From positions 16,109,826 through 16,173,825 of the forward strand of contig CM024187.1 of assembly GCA_013433145.1 (NCBI GenBank): 64,000 nucleotides of DNA, in the 5' to 3' direction. The DNA is from Ascaris suum. Taxonomy: Eukaryota > Nematoda > Chromadorea > Rhabditida > Ascarididae. Under the pieces are notes generated by a model. The model had not been told where the DNA came from and did no database searches. It worked only from the letters and a program-made list of their open reading frames with translations. Positions within the stretch are counted from its first letter, which is position 1. Each line of letters starts with the position of its first letter. The translations under genes and the position numbers were made by a program. Shown one piece after another: positions 51,801 through 63,659 of this stretch.

Positions 51801-52454
51801 CGCATCGGCAGTCTTGCTCTATTCATAGCATTAATAGTCTTTGCCTAGCTTTTAAGCGTCACCATAGGTCCCTCTGGTCTAGAAATAATGAAAACAGTAT
51901 ATATGAAAGACGTCTGTCAAGAAGTGTGCATCTGCGATTAGCCTATGAGCATTGCCTTTTTTCTCATATTTTTAAATAAATATTCGTCAAATAGATGCCT
52001 CGCGTTAATCACCTCGCAAAAAACGGCAAAATGGCCTTTGTTGGGCAGGATGTTTCTCGCCTGTGTTTCACTGTTGTTTGTTTAAGTTTAAAAGTGAAAA
52101 TCCTTTGCTGAACTATAGAGCACATTTCATTCTTTGGGCGTAAAGCTACCTGAATAAAACATCAACTGAACAATAAATATGCAATAACATTTGAAGGTGT
52201 TCGTGAAGACGATGGTGCTATGTGTGTTTCTCTGCAATTTGCATGGTCTTGTATTCTTGCCTGCAATTCTGTCGATGGTGGATCGGATAAAAGCTACCTG
52301 TCAACGAAAGAAAACTTTCGACATGAACCATTCAGCTGACAAACACAAGAGGAAAATGCGTCCGAATATCACGGCACGCCATCGAATGCATGAAGTCGAA
52401 GCACAGGAAATGGACAAAACAAAAGTCGATCGTCCTCCGCTCCCTGAGCATTAG
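36802..52454 (+). CDS. Patched-related (PTR) RND-type membrane protein, 20 exons, 993 aa
   Basis: Exons: 36802-36962, 37488-37662, 39006-39125, 39638-39748, 41318-41580, 42880-43063, 43826-43955, 44528-44634, 45109-45255, 45625-45756, 45925-45963, 46206-46346, 46980-47048, 47329-47536, 47727-47889, 48294-48413, 48759-48946, 49942-50067, 50529-50668, 52197-52454. All join in phase (2,982 nt). The ATG is the first after an in-frame TAA at 36793. TM1 is about residues 32-51. Extracellular loop 1 contains [40 protein letters not shown] and several N-x-S/T sites. The sterol-sensing domain spans about 303-466. Loop 2 has [17 protein letters not shown] and [12 protein letters not shown]8-12 include [15 protein letters not shown] and the exon-20 start VFVKTMVLC, followed by a basic cytoplasmic tail. 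Family members act in membrane lipid handling, cuticle formation and moulting. The length is typical for PTRs. The shortest exon (39 nt) and its GTTAGG donor are the least certain part. Confidence 0.95.
42880..45255 (+). other. Sterol-sensing domain of the PTR protein, TM4 motif altered
   Basis: Exons 6-9 encode residues 277-466. TM2 is [14 protein letters not shown]3-4 lie in exon 7 ([31 protein letters not shown]). TM5-6 lie in exon 9 ([33 protein letters not shown]). The exon 7/8 junction yields [12 protein letters not shown] at residues 382-393. Patched and most RND relatives have an Asp-Asp pair here, so the second acidic residue is Ser385 in this protein. The matching TM10 signature in exon 18 keeps its Asp (GFSVD, Asp849). 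Confidence 0.85.
49080..49226 (+). CDS. Short ORF nested in PTR intron 17, unknown (48 aa)
   Basis: ATG 49080 to TAA 49226, with coding-like composition ([36 protein letters not shown]), in an otherwise AT-rich intron. It does not fit the PTR frame or fold. It may be a decayed mobile or retrocopied fragment; no splice sites frame it well. Confidence 0.22.
   Translation: MPIDDALIVERREANYSYLFKESALISLDREGNKGSLQLRVRYMHGYH
49250..49450. repeat. Degenerate GACTCC/GAGTCG repeat block, second copy
   Basis: Within PTR intron 17. GCGACTCCGG, GGCTCCG, GTGACTCCGG, AAGAGTCC, AGAGTCGAAGTCAGAGTC recur, as in the block at 16270-16460. Confidence 0.45.
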
Positions 52455-52803
52455 AATCGTTTCGTTGTGGAGAGATATATGATGCTTTTTCATGATACGA
52501 CGCTGAGTTCAAACGATCAAAAATTCATGTTATTTATGTTGTGCTGCTGATGCACAAAAAACGTGAAATATACGAAAACTTTATTTACGCCTTCCTCATT
52601 AGTAGTCTGTAATATAGGAACGCAGATAAACTCGTTGTAACATACCGTCTGCTTTTATTTTAATCGATGGGTAGATTGGTGGAGTTTCAGAGCATCTACA
52701 TATATACTGAAAAACGGTATTTATTTTCGTGAAATGAGTTGCCAACATAGAAATGAGCCCAGCTATTTACCCACTGTTGAATGCAGCACTATACGCAATG
52801 TTG

Positions 52804-52809
52804 AATAAA
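52804..52809 (+). promoter_or_regulatory. Candidate poly(A) signal of the PTR gene
   Basis: AATAAA about 350 bp after the PTR stop codon; the first exact match I see downstream. Nematode 3' UTRs are often shorter, so a variant signal nearer the stop is possible. Confidence 0.28.
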
Positions 52810-54189
52810 ATTTAAATCGGACCGCTGTCTAAAAATAATGGCGGAAAGGCTCGGACGGGCTCGAGTTTGAGGTCAAGTTGAATAGCCACAGTGTTTATCC
52901 CGGAAATCTGGACAGAAACTTAATGGCATCCTGAATGAAATTATTTACCAAGGTGAGGAAATATGCAGTCAACACTCATTCTTGTTACCGTTATTTAACA
53001 AAGGCTCTGCGCATGCCTTTAACGCATCAGAACCTTTGTATAAACTTTGAAAAAAGAGATTGTTAATTACCTACTGCATTGCTAAACTTCTTATGTTGCT
53101 TGAAATGAGCTACGGCAGACTTTTTTTGTGGTATAGACGAATTAAAAGATCAATGTTATTATCCGCTCATGGGAATGCAAGTAACCTCTGTTGCCTTGAC
53201 ATATCCGCATTTCTGATGTATTATTTTATGTATGTTACTGAAAATTGTCGTCGATTAATTAAAGGTGAAATCATCACTACAGTGTTACTCCAGTTGAGAT
53301 GACGATGAGACAGCAATACTCTCTGAATTTTAAACTGCTTTTGCTTCGAGAATGAAAAATATTTTGCATACTTACGACATTCTCCTTTGCAATTTCTATT
53401 AATGTGGCGGAATTTTTGATTTTCTTTAATTCATTAGAAATTGCGAGTAACTAGTCACTGCGAGAAATTTTTCTTCCGAGAGATGTAATGATTTGTAGCA
53501 TTTCATGATTGCGAGTTGCGGCTTAGACAATTCTGAGCATAAAGGTACTCACAAATCTAGCACATTCAATACGGCGCAGTGACTCGACGATTTAGTCTGA
53601 CTGAAGACTTTGCAGCCTTTGAACAAGCAGCACTTGAAGCTCTTTATTTAAGCAGAAATTTTTTTGATGCTTGCATGCAACGCTGAAAAGCCTTATAAGC
53701 CATTCCCATATATTCGGCGTCAAGCATTTGATCTTCTCAGCAACAGCATCACCCTTTCAATGACACAAACGCTTTCATATTGGGGTACTGCATTTTGTTT
53801 TGCAAGACAACAACTCAATTTGACAGAGCCAACAAAGAATTTATGGTTATTGCAAGACCTAACACTGCGAATTGTGAAAAGACTCCTACTAACAAACGCG
53901 AGAGAAATTTAAGAGTTGATTTGAGTTAGATGCTAGGTGTAAAACGTGTTGAAATTTAAATTTATTTTATCTAACACGACGGGATCTGAATCAATACTGC
54001 ATGTTTTCATTGCCCCGAGTGATAACAGTATTAATTAGATAGTCATCGCTATAGCTGTCATAACTCTCATGATGACTGTGAGCTGAATTATTATCGTCTG
54101 AAATAACTCAAACTTTAGTCACCCTTCGTTTGATCCAGTGGTATCGACGGTGAATTTGTCGTTTATCGATGTCAACCGAGTATATCGCA

Positions 54190-54262
54190 AATCTTTAAAA
54201 GTCCGAGTCCTTATGGATGAGCGGAATTGGAGTCGGAGTCCGAAGTCCTTTATTACTGGATT
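54190..54262. repeat. Degenerate GAGTCC/GGAGTCGGAGTC repeat block, third copy
   Basis: CCGAGTCC, then ATTGGAGTCGGAGTCCGAAG; the clearest hexamer array of the three blocks in this window. Confidence 0.55.
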
Positions 54263-54657
54263 CACAATTGTTTGACTGGTGCTATATGAAGCAGTTTGTT
54301 TTCATTTATGCACACGGCGAAATTCTGTTACCTCAAACACGAGAAATGCATCTGCTGGAAAGTGCATAAACGAAGTTATCTCGCTCTTCAAAGACGAATA
54401 AATGTGGATCCTATGTGAGCAGCGCAAAAAATGCTGTCATTTCACACTAAACTCAGTAACCTCAAAGCTACAAACCCCGGAATTAACGCGTTTGCTAAAA
54501 AAATACATCCTTTCATGATTCCTCATGAAGGAAGGCTGACCGTATGCGCACTTGTTCGAAATACAACGCAAAATAGGTTCTGTGATAATTTCTGTATTCA
54601 TATTTCTAGCTGGTTATCCATCTCAGTCCACTGTTTATTGATTTGATTCATGTGTAG

Positions 54658-54853
54658 TTCAACCACATTGGAGTTATAGAATTATCGTTTCTACTCGCGA
54701 ACCTATTACTGCTCATCATTACCCCAAATGCGATTTTCATTATCCGTCTACAGAGATATGTGATTTTAGGTGAGAGAAAAGTGATCCAATTCTTTTCACT
54801 CGCATTCCCAAGATGCTGCTTCTTCAACACGTCATATGTGGAAGAAATGCTAG
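54658..54853 (+). CDS. Candidate exon pair encoding a membrane segment, unknown
   Basis: Exon 54658-54769 (acceptor CATGTGTAG, donor GTGAGA) encodes a long hydrophobic run (LSFLLANLLLLIITPNAIF) and then RLQRY. A 43-bp intron leads to 54813-54853, which ends in a basic tail (HMWKKC) and TAG. This could be the last membrane helix and tail of a serpentine receptor, but no upstream exons were found and the second acceptor (CCCAAG) is weak. Confidence 0.2.
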
Positions 54854-56198
54854 CTCAAAACCTAGAAATTCCGAAGAGTCATTTTTGAGCGCTAAAAACA
54901 TTCCGCCGTCACTGAATTTTCAAAAGAGCCAAGTTACACAGTCGCTGATTTTCGAAAATATGAATAGAACTTCGCGAAAGGCTAAAGAACGGATAACCTT
55001 ATAAAGATGACAAACATTTATTTGCACTAACGTCAAGACAATAAAAATAGGAGGCTGCCAAGTACAAACGGCAATAAATAAACGCAAATCGAAAATTAAG
55101 TCTCGAAGAAAGAAGACACAAATGATTACTCGTAGTGATATCGCGTTCAAACTTTAACTGGCTCTTTTTTTTCAGAAACTCATCAAGGACTCGATTATTT
55201 TGAACTTATTCCATGGAAGATGACAGGCGGTCTAAACGATTTAAATTAAACACTTTGATCTATTTCAATACCGAGAACTCTCGCAGCTTCAGCAATTTGA
55301 TATTCTTGGAAGAACTTCAACGATTTGGATCACTTGGTGAATTTTAATGAGTTATTAACGTAATTAATAAGTGAAAGGGGCAATGCCAAATTTGCGATGC
55401 GAAGATGAGGGCGAACCGGAGTTAATGCGTAACTCATTCACGTTTTCCACTCTTTATGATCAACGATTGTAATATCGTGACAACGAGTCATACAAAACTT
55501 TGAGCAAATGAAATTTGAGTTCTTGAAGAGGTAACTCGCAACAGAACACATCTGCATCCAAGACAGCATGCGAGTGATTCAACTAAGTAATGAAGAAAGG
55601 ATATCGGTTGTTCAATTTGTTCCAGTGGTTCATATGTTTAATCGTCTCTGTTTTATGAGATTAACGGGACGCTCTCACCGGACAAGCTTTTCCACTTCAA
55701 AATTATACCAACTGCGAATTTTAAAAGGAGGTAGAGTGGAACAAACGAAATCCTGAGTTCCATACTGAGCATTTCCTGAAAATGCCACAAAAAATTTTCA
55801 ATTCTCTTTAAGCAATCAATCCTTCGTGCAACAAACGGAAAGGCTGCCAGGAAGGATTGCATGGCAAGATCTTTTGCAATTCAGTCCTTCAACATGATCA
55901 GCTGCCTAAATATAAGGTAACGATGACACAACAAACTACAAAAACACATAAAAAGAGCTTCCTTGTCAAGGAAACCAGCTAATGTGGAAGCTAGCAATTC
56001 GCTGCTGGCTCGTATTCGACTGGCAGCGCAATATACCTGTCGTGTAGATTTCTGTGCTCTTTCAGCTACAAAAACTCGCACAAAGCGTGAAGACTTCTAC
56101 TGAAATTGGAGATGGGTTGTCTTCTAGGTGTAGTTTGTACTCGCCAGCTTTCATCTACGCAGCTTTTGCAGTAAATGACTTGAAGGTAGCAGATATAC

Positions 56199-56441
56199 AT
56201 GGGGAGAAGCGACAGAGGAGTTGTATTCTGTAAAATGAAAATAATGGCAGAAGTAGGAATTACTTCCTATGAAACCATCTTCAAAACGAGTAATATTTTG
56301 GCAAGTTTTTGCCAGAAGCTCTCAAGAGGAACCAAATGTTCTAAAATTTCCGGTTCGTTCTTCATGGGTGATCAAGCAGATATTGCTGGTGGATTCCTAA
56401 ACATCAGTTTGTCTCGACAATGCTTCAAAAAATTTGACTAA
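56199..56441 (+). CDS. Open frame, unknown (80 aa)
   Basis: ATG 56199 to TAA 56441 with coding-like composition (KIMAEVGITSYETIFKTSN, FMGDQADIAGGFLNISL). No splice sites or family motif; may be chance. Confidence 0.2.
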   Translation: MGRSDRGVVFCKMKIMAEVGITSYETIFKTSNILASFCQKLSRGTKCSKISGSFFMGDQADIAGGFLNISLSRQCFKKFD

Positions 56442-57549
56442 ATCGGCTCGACATGCCGTTGATTACTTGTAGAGAAGATTGAGTATTAGATGAGTCCTGC
56501 TATCTCATGCGCTCTTGAGCTCATCCTTTCCCACCTACACTAACAACTGAGTTTAATTTTGTTTGTTGTTCTCCATGTTCATACCTTACCTTCGGAGTGT
56601 ATGATTAAGCATATTACTTCTTGAAACTTGTTTCGGATGTATTCCTTTGCAAATAATCTGCGGAGAGTTAGCTCCGTTACAGCAGGAACTGCTAGGAGAA
56701 TAAGGAACCAATGAGAAATGCGATGTATATATCGAGTGCTAGAAAATAAATGGCTCCGGGAATAATTATTTCTCATTTAACAAGTAGTTCTGTTCATGAG
56801 AAAAAATACATACCGTTCAGGAATGACGTGTGCAACTTTAGCGGTGCAACTCTTTAACGCCACCTGATGGGTTAAGCAAAATCCACATTAAATATTCTAA
56901 ACACATGACCCTCAATCTGCACATGGGGTTCGCACGATGAATTTCTATTTTCATTTCCAGATTCTTTAATCGCTATCGCTATAATACGCTCTGGTCAGAT
57001 TTCCCGCTGTCTTGAGAGAATGAATCTTTGAGCAATGGACAATGTTTTTTATTCCATCACTGGCGATCACCGAAGTCACATAAGGCTATTGCATCGAATT
57101 GCGCTCGATTTCTAGCAGGCTTGTCTATATTCTGACATATCGCTACTTCATCAATTGCATTATATTATGCTTTTCGTTTAAAAGTATACGCTTGCTATGC
57201 TGCTAGAAAGAAAAAAGTGGGAGATTCGGAAGCCATTCAAAAGAGCCGCATATGGAAGAGGCTAATTTGAGCGGTAGAAAAGGTATGCGGTCAGTAAATC
57301 AAAATGGAATGTTTATGAGTAGCGAAAATATTATTGTTATTCTGCCTACTTAACAAATGGACATGAAAAAGTCAAACTTAAATGACAATCTGTTGAGTGG
57401 GAAATGTTCTCACAAAGGTCTTTTTGCGTGTTTTGTCAACCGGTTTGCCTGAAAAGTTGAAAAACAAAAGTTCATGACACAACAATGCTCTTTTAACACT
57501 TTTCGAGTTGGTGACACTTCGCACATTGCATCAATCGACAATATAAGCA

Positions 57550-57808
57550 TTAATATAAGAAAGAAGAAAAGTAAGAATTGCTTTTGTTTTCAGCTGGAAA
57601 CGGTTATTGTGAGAAATTCTTGTTTTCAGCAACTACTGATAATCAACTCACCAAAAACCTCTTCTATTGCGGCATCAGTCACCTCGAAGTAAATTGTTAT
57701 CACACTGTAAGTCGACGGGTCCGAGAACAAACATACGTTGTTTATGGTCACGTCTCGCGTAGTTCTTTCTTCCTTGATCATATGCACATATATATCACAG
57801 AGTTGTTC
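57550..57808 (-). CDS. Candidate last two exons of a minus-strand gene, unknown
   Basis: Exon 57652-57808 follows AAAAAGTTGCAG and ends at GTGAGT. A 58-bp intron ending in CCGTTTCCAG leads to 57550-57593 (TAA), in phase. The first exon reads DIYVHMIKEERTTRDVTINN and VITIYFEVTDAAIEEVF, a well-balanced soluble sequence. Reading through the donor instead gives a stop nine codons later. The start lies upstream: the open frame reaches 57850 without an ATG near an acceptor. No family recognised. Confidence 0.33.
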
Positions 57809-57971
57809 CTGCAACTTTTTAAATTTTGAGGTATTCGGAGAACCTCTCAACTAGTGCTGATATTGTGGTCTCGTAGTTCCAGAGCTCTACGAAATGATGC
57901 TGTGAAGCGATTTTGTGGATATGCTATTGCAATCTTTTGGAGATTAACAATTTTCACTCCATTTCGGAATT

Positions 57972-58000
57972 CCCCTCTCCCCTCCCCCCCCCCACCCCCC
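57972..58000. repeat. C-rich tract, quadruplex-capable on the minus strand
   Basis: C-runs of 4, 4, 10 and 6 separated by 1-3 bases. The minus strand therefore carries four G-runs with very short loops, a strong G-quadruplex pattern; the plus strand could form an i-motif. Confidence 0.9.
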
Positions 58001-58019
58001 ACAGTCCTCACATAGTTCT

Positions 58020-61000
58020 CGCACGACAATGTAAAGCTAGTGGCAGGTGTTGGCCAGAATCTACTGTTCTAAAATGAATTAAATTGAATTGAAACGAACA
58101 TTTATTCACATGCACGACAATGGATATAAATGAAGTGTGGTTTACACAATTAATCCCTTATACATCATCACCACGTAGACCAGGTGCGGCAATATAAAAC
58201 AACAAGAAAGGAACACAAAGTAGTCATGAGAAATGTCGAAACGAGCACGTGTATTGAATGATGAGTGGGAACACATTGAAAAACAAGACGGAGGTAATAA
58301 AAAAGTGCAACGCACATTAGACCAATAGCACGGAATTAAGAGAACAAAGAACGCAAAAATTATTCTTTGATGTGATATGAGACAGTGTTTCTGATGAGTG
58401 TTTTGAAAATTTTTCAAGGATGAGCAATGCGATCAGTTCTTAGATCGAGTTCAATGTGTTTACCATTCTGGTAGAACTGTTCGGCAGCGTTCTGTCTGCA
58501 TCTGTTAACCACGAATTCGAAAGTATTATTCGATAATTCCACCTATTTATGCAAAAAAATGACGAAAAAAACCCACGATTGTGAAGATTGGTGCTATTAT
58601 CTATAATGTGCACACCATAACAAAATCGAAATAAAAATGATACAGCGAAAGCGCTTGCAGAAGCAGTACAATAGTTCGCTCATTATAATTGTGAAGATAT
58701 GTGTAACAGAATGTCTTCACATTAAATAGATGGGAATCGATTTTGTGCATTCTTTGTTGCCGAATGGGACACGAGAAACCTTGCTCCACTGGACCATCAA
58801 GCTGAAGTTTCCGGAAGCTTGCTCATTTCATCCGAAATTGCACGACTATAACCTCTTGCTGTGCGTCTTTCAACCATAACACACTGTTACTATTACAATG
58901 CTAACTGTATGCTCTGCAAGGGTGACGAGAGCATCTTTTCTTCAAACACGCTTTATTCGTTGAGAACAAACTAACGTTTTTTTGTTTGATTTTTTTTCAC
59001 CTGGAGAGCAAGTCACCTTCGAATGATTATTTTGTTTCATCTTTTTTTGCAAATCACTGAAGGGTACCATTAAGTGATCAGACATTATTATCACGTGGAA
59101 AACACTGTTTATAGCTCCATTTTTACTGCTTTCCTGGGCAATGAAGCGGTCGCACCGCTTCCACTTTACTTCCTCTTCTCCAGCACATTGTCCAAACGAG
59201 TGCGGGAAATGGGGAAAAAAAACAGCTCACTGGATTTGTGGTGGCTTTTACAACTATCGAAAGGAGGTGAAACAAAATGAAGCCGTTATGTTGTCCCTCC
59301 TCATGATCTCACTGATTTTGCTTACAGCGTAATTTATTCTAACCTTTACAATTGGATTTGTTAGTCCGCTTCCCACCAGCAATGCTCTTTTTTTAACGAA
59401 TGTTATGATCTTCTTCCAAGAAATGATACATTAGCCGTTCCTCACTTCACATCATTAAACTCTGGGAAATCAGCGTAATCCATAAGAATTTAAAACTTTT
59501 CGAAAATGTTCGCATCTGATCTTTCAACTACTGATAGCCAAAGTTGGATTTTAAAGTCGGAAACAGATTCCCAAGTTTTATGGCGCTTAATATGCGACTA
59601 CAAAGTTGTGTTCATTTCGCGTAATGTAGCGTTGAATAATCATGAGTGATTATAAAGTGGATTCCGATAACTAGTATTGTAGTTTTTCATGGAAACGGCA
59701 GCAATTTCATGCGCTCCTTTCTTCTTGGCATATCATCTCGAAAGTTTCGTAATTATGTAATCCCATCATCACTTTATTCATTACTTTCGCTTCTAATTTT
59801 CCTTTATGAAATGAAGATCGCACTAGCACGAGTGCTAGCCTGACAGTATTAATCAAATCAAATATTTTCTCCTAGTTGTCAGCATTTGGTACTCAGGGAA
59901 TTTCAAGAAGCTCTCTCGTTTAATATTTCCTTTTATCATAAAGGTCTATCTTTTTGTCCATGTAAGCATTTTTGCAAGAGCACTTCATAATGCAATTCCA
60001 AGCAACCTGGCCATTATGCCTGCAAATATTTCCCTAGCATTATCTGTATATCTCCGGTTTCAGTAAGGTTCTCACTGACGATGCTTTCATTTTCATTCTC
60101 GTAATTTCGCCGTCAGTTCCCCTCAATTTCCACGTGTGAAAAAATTTTCAAATGGAAATGCCTCGCGCATGCGCATTGTGTGATAGTGCACATTGCGCAG
60201 ATTTCGTAACAACAAGGTTCCATATCGTACACCTATTGATTTGTTCGGAAGAAGGTCGAAGAAAAGATGAGCATTACTGTCAAACGTGGGTAATATGGTC
60301 CAGCTTATTATCGTGTAAACTTTATCAGCTTTTTCGCAGGGAATTACCTTCGCTCTTTGAAAAGATTTCCTAATTTAAACAGGTGAAATTCGCAAAAAGT
60401 TCTTTTTTAGGAAGTGTTTCGGCTCTATTCTTCCCCATTCTTGCTTAGTAAATTAAAGTATACCTAAATGTTGGATGCACCATTGTTGAAAATGTACTGT
60501 ATTTATATTTTTTGTGCTATATTAAAAAACGTCATTCTTAATCCATGTTTTGCAGGATTTTCAACAAAAAAAAATTGAAATTTATGTTCAGATTAAATGG
60601 ACAGAGTTTTTTAGAGCACTCTTTCATACGATGGTTTTGTGCAAAAGTTACATTCAAAAACAAAACAACGGGATCCATCTTGTCAAATTGTACTGCAATC
60701 TCGTTTCTTCATATTCTCATGGCCTATTGTCCACATATGATTGTTTTTTAAGCAGCGAGCGTTTATTAGAAATTCATGCGTATGAGTGAAAAAGGAACCA
60801 CAAAGAGGAAATGTCGGAAATTGTCGACTATGAATATGCTTACATACAGAAATGCTGTTGTCACAAAACGCCGATATATCCGATTGTTCGATTGCAAACG
60901 AACTATCGTCTCGAATATTTTAATGGAACCTTTTCTTAAGGATGGTTTATTCAACAGGTCAAGTTTTTTCGTTGTTTAGTTAGGAAAAAAATGTCACATT

Positions 61001-62060
61001 TGTAACTAAAAATCGACCGCTTGAAAAGTTTAATGTTTCTCTAAGAGTGAAGCTCTACATTTCAATTTCAATTATAAAAATGTTCCCATTGCGAATGCCT
61101 ATCAAGAAGAGTTTACGCATTGAAACGTCTCATAGTTGTGGAGTGAGAGCGTCTCTCAACAACGGTATGCCAATAATTTGCCGTATAAATTACTAATCAG
61201 TTATGCGAGTTGTTGAAAGAATGTCGTTTCTCTCCTAAACTCGTTTTAGTTATTGTGAAAACTCATTGACGTTGAGCGAAGGAACACTAAATATTAAAGC
61301 ATCTATTAGTTGTTGAGGAATGTTGAGGAGCAGTCATTTCGATGAGCGCTTTCAAGCGTCGCACCGGAAAATGAGCTATATGTTCACGAGGTAATTACTA
61401 CCTTCAACATTCACTGCAAAAATATTCTTCAATCTACCTTTTCGTCTTCGAAGCTTTTTCCTTAAATGGAAGCATAGCAATAGGTTGGGAGGCGAACTGT
61501 AGCTAGTTATTAAATTGCTTCAGAAAACATCACTTTATGGACTGATGGTGATATATTTAGTGAGTATTTTCATTTAGACGCAAGCAAGCGCACATGAATT
61601 TTTAGCGAAAAATTAACATTGATGATTACTTCGAACCAATCAGGGCGTATTGTGTATCTTCAAGAAATTATTTCACATTCGGTTTTTATCAGAGTGTTAG
61701 CGAATGAGATCTCGGCACGTCAATTAAAATGTACTCAACAATTACACTTTTCCTAACTGAAAAAAACTATGGAGCCTTAAAGCATGCACTAGTTTCTGTG
61801 GAATTCTACATCGCTTAACACTTACTCAGTGGAAAAAGGATATGTGGCCAGCTGGGGCAACTGCAGTTAATTCATTAGGCTCTCTCGCATAATTCCGCAT
61901 TCGCCAAAAATGATCGGAAAAGTCAATTTGTGGAAATTCATATTATATTAGTTTTGAGAATGCTAGTTTTTGGAAAGGAAGCACATACTCTACTAGTTCT
62001 TTTTAGAGAAATTCATATTATATCACCTTTTAATTATATTAGTTTCATATTAATTTTGAG
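58020..62060. other. No firmly supported gene
   Basis: Open frames of coding-like composition lie at plus 59141-59332 (a Cys/Gly-containing stretch, CPNECGKWG), plus 60152-60373, plus 60550-60789 (after a strong GTTTTGCAG at 60555) and plus 60782-60979. Splice partners could not be fixed. Two similar AAATTCATATTATAT words lie at about 61935 and 62011. Confidence 0.35.
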
Positions 62061-62070
62061 ACGGCAGCCC

Positions 62071-62115
62071 TAAGCGTCATTAATCTTTGGTTTAGCCTTA
62101 ATGACGGTGACGCTT
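62071..62115. repeat. Imperfect inverted repeat
   Basis: TAAGCGTCATTAA is followed after about 15 bp by TTAATGACGGTGACGCTTA, nearly its reverse complement; a third GCGTCATTAA lies at about 62120. It could be a hairpin or a remnant of a small inverted-repeat element. Confidence 0.6.
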
Positions 62116-62562
62116 AATTGCGTCATTAAAGAGTTGCAAAGCGCATAATTAGCGCTGTCTACTGCCATTAATGTAAATATCGCCACAGTCGGAACTTGTT
62201 TTATTTGTCACATGAAAAGAACTAACCAAACAAGAATTACCTGTTTAGAGAAAACATTACCTTTGAAGAAACACTTGAAAGCATTTAATATCAGCGAATT
62301 GCTATGGATTTTGCCTGCTATGTGACACATATTTTTACACTAAGAAACCTTAAAAGCGGTCTATTGATTGTATTAACAGTCATAGTATATGAAGCAATAT
62401 TGAAGATGAAACCATTGCCTGATATAGAAACGCTTCTTTTTCTTTTCTCCTTGATGAGAGTCGCTCTCACTAACAAAGTGTTTATCGCGTTTACTCATTG
62501 TCGTTTCGAAGCTATCACTGCAGTTTGACCTTATCTGCATGCAGTATACTTGTACATAGGCG

Positions 62563-62826
62563 TTGTTTGGGATACTCGACCGTTACTCTGGTCACAGGTT
62601 TGCTGAACAGAGACTGAATCAAGAATTGTATTCTGATGTTGAGGCCTGGCTGTCAATATTGGATGCTGAAGCGCTTTCCTCGTCTTGTGTCATCGGTTTC
62701 GTCAAAACCTTCCAACAGACTCGCTTCATTACGCGGGAGTGTTCCGCACGTGCTGATGGGAACAGCCACCTGTCCGAATCTAATAAAATGTTGGACCTGT
62801 CGAATACGTCATTCTTATCGATGTGA
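62563..62826 (+). CDS. GC-rich open frame, unknown; exon or relic
   Basis: An 87-codon plus frame (EQRLNQELYSDVEAWLSILD) in a block richer in G+C than its flanks. Another plus frame and one minus frame are also open, so neither the strand nor a live gene is certain. Confidence 0.2.
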   Translation: MFGILDRYSGHRFAEQRLNQELYSDVEAWLSILDAEALSSSCVIGFVKTFQQTRFITRECSARADGNSHLSESNKMLDLSNTSFLSM

Positions 62827-63659
62827 CCTTAATAGAACAAATCACAAAATTACACTCATCAAGAAACACTTATAGTGGACTTCAAAGGAAGCAAGCAACG
62901 AGTTGACTACTCAGAATGTCCTGCTGAGAAGGCTAGCACCTTATGCATACATCATCGTACCTCAGTTCATCAAGGCAGCCGCTCGATAAGACTAGATACA
63001 ATAACAAAACGACTGGCAGTGTGATTTCGAGAAAAAAAACGCAAGCGGTAGTGCAAACAATTGCTTTTATGCGCGCCTAGCCCGTCAAACATCGAAAAAC
63101 ATTGTCACGTCTATACGTCAATAACTCATTCATGGTTACGACCATTTAAAATAAAACTACGGCTCAACAGTATGATTGTACCCACCAAATTGCATTTTAC
63201 ATTTTTGTGGACGGCAAACTGAGACAAGAAAGAGGATCACATACATCTACAAGCGCACAGATGTGGCGCAGCCATGATACGCTTTTTAAAAAATTCTGAA
63301 AAGCGCATAAAAGTCGTATAAAAATTTGCATATTTGGCACATACTCGTTGCAGTTCGTCCATTGAAGTCCCCTTTGCAATATTAGTTCTTCAATGATCTA
63401 GTTGCAATATAAATAAATTTTGCAACCTCACTATGTGCACATGGATGTAGAATTGAGAAATTTCTATAAAAGAGTTATTTATGCAATTTAAGTGTTGTCA
63501 TTCTCCGGTGACGTAAGTAGACACTTGTTTCCCTTGACGCTTTTCTTTTATAAGACGAACACGTTTCTATAATATTTACGCAAGCAGTCGCGTTCGGCGA
63601 AGAGGTTGTTTGGGCACCCAGCAATTTCGTATCATCGATTCACACCTCTAATCTTTGAG

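Larger units (their letters stand above)
52815..57540. other. Mostly intergenic
   Basis: Contains a repeat block (54190-54262) and low-confidence frames at 54658 and 56199, listed separately. Other open frames with coding-like composition but no splice support are plus 53664-53912, plus 55568-55756, minus 55653-55862 and minus 55881-56081. Confidence 0.4.

Noticed and set aside
59141..59332. Cys/Gly-containing frame resembling a Kunitz-type domain
   Set aside because: Cysteine number and spacing do not match the family, and no splice context supports it.
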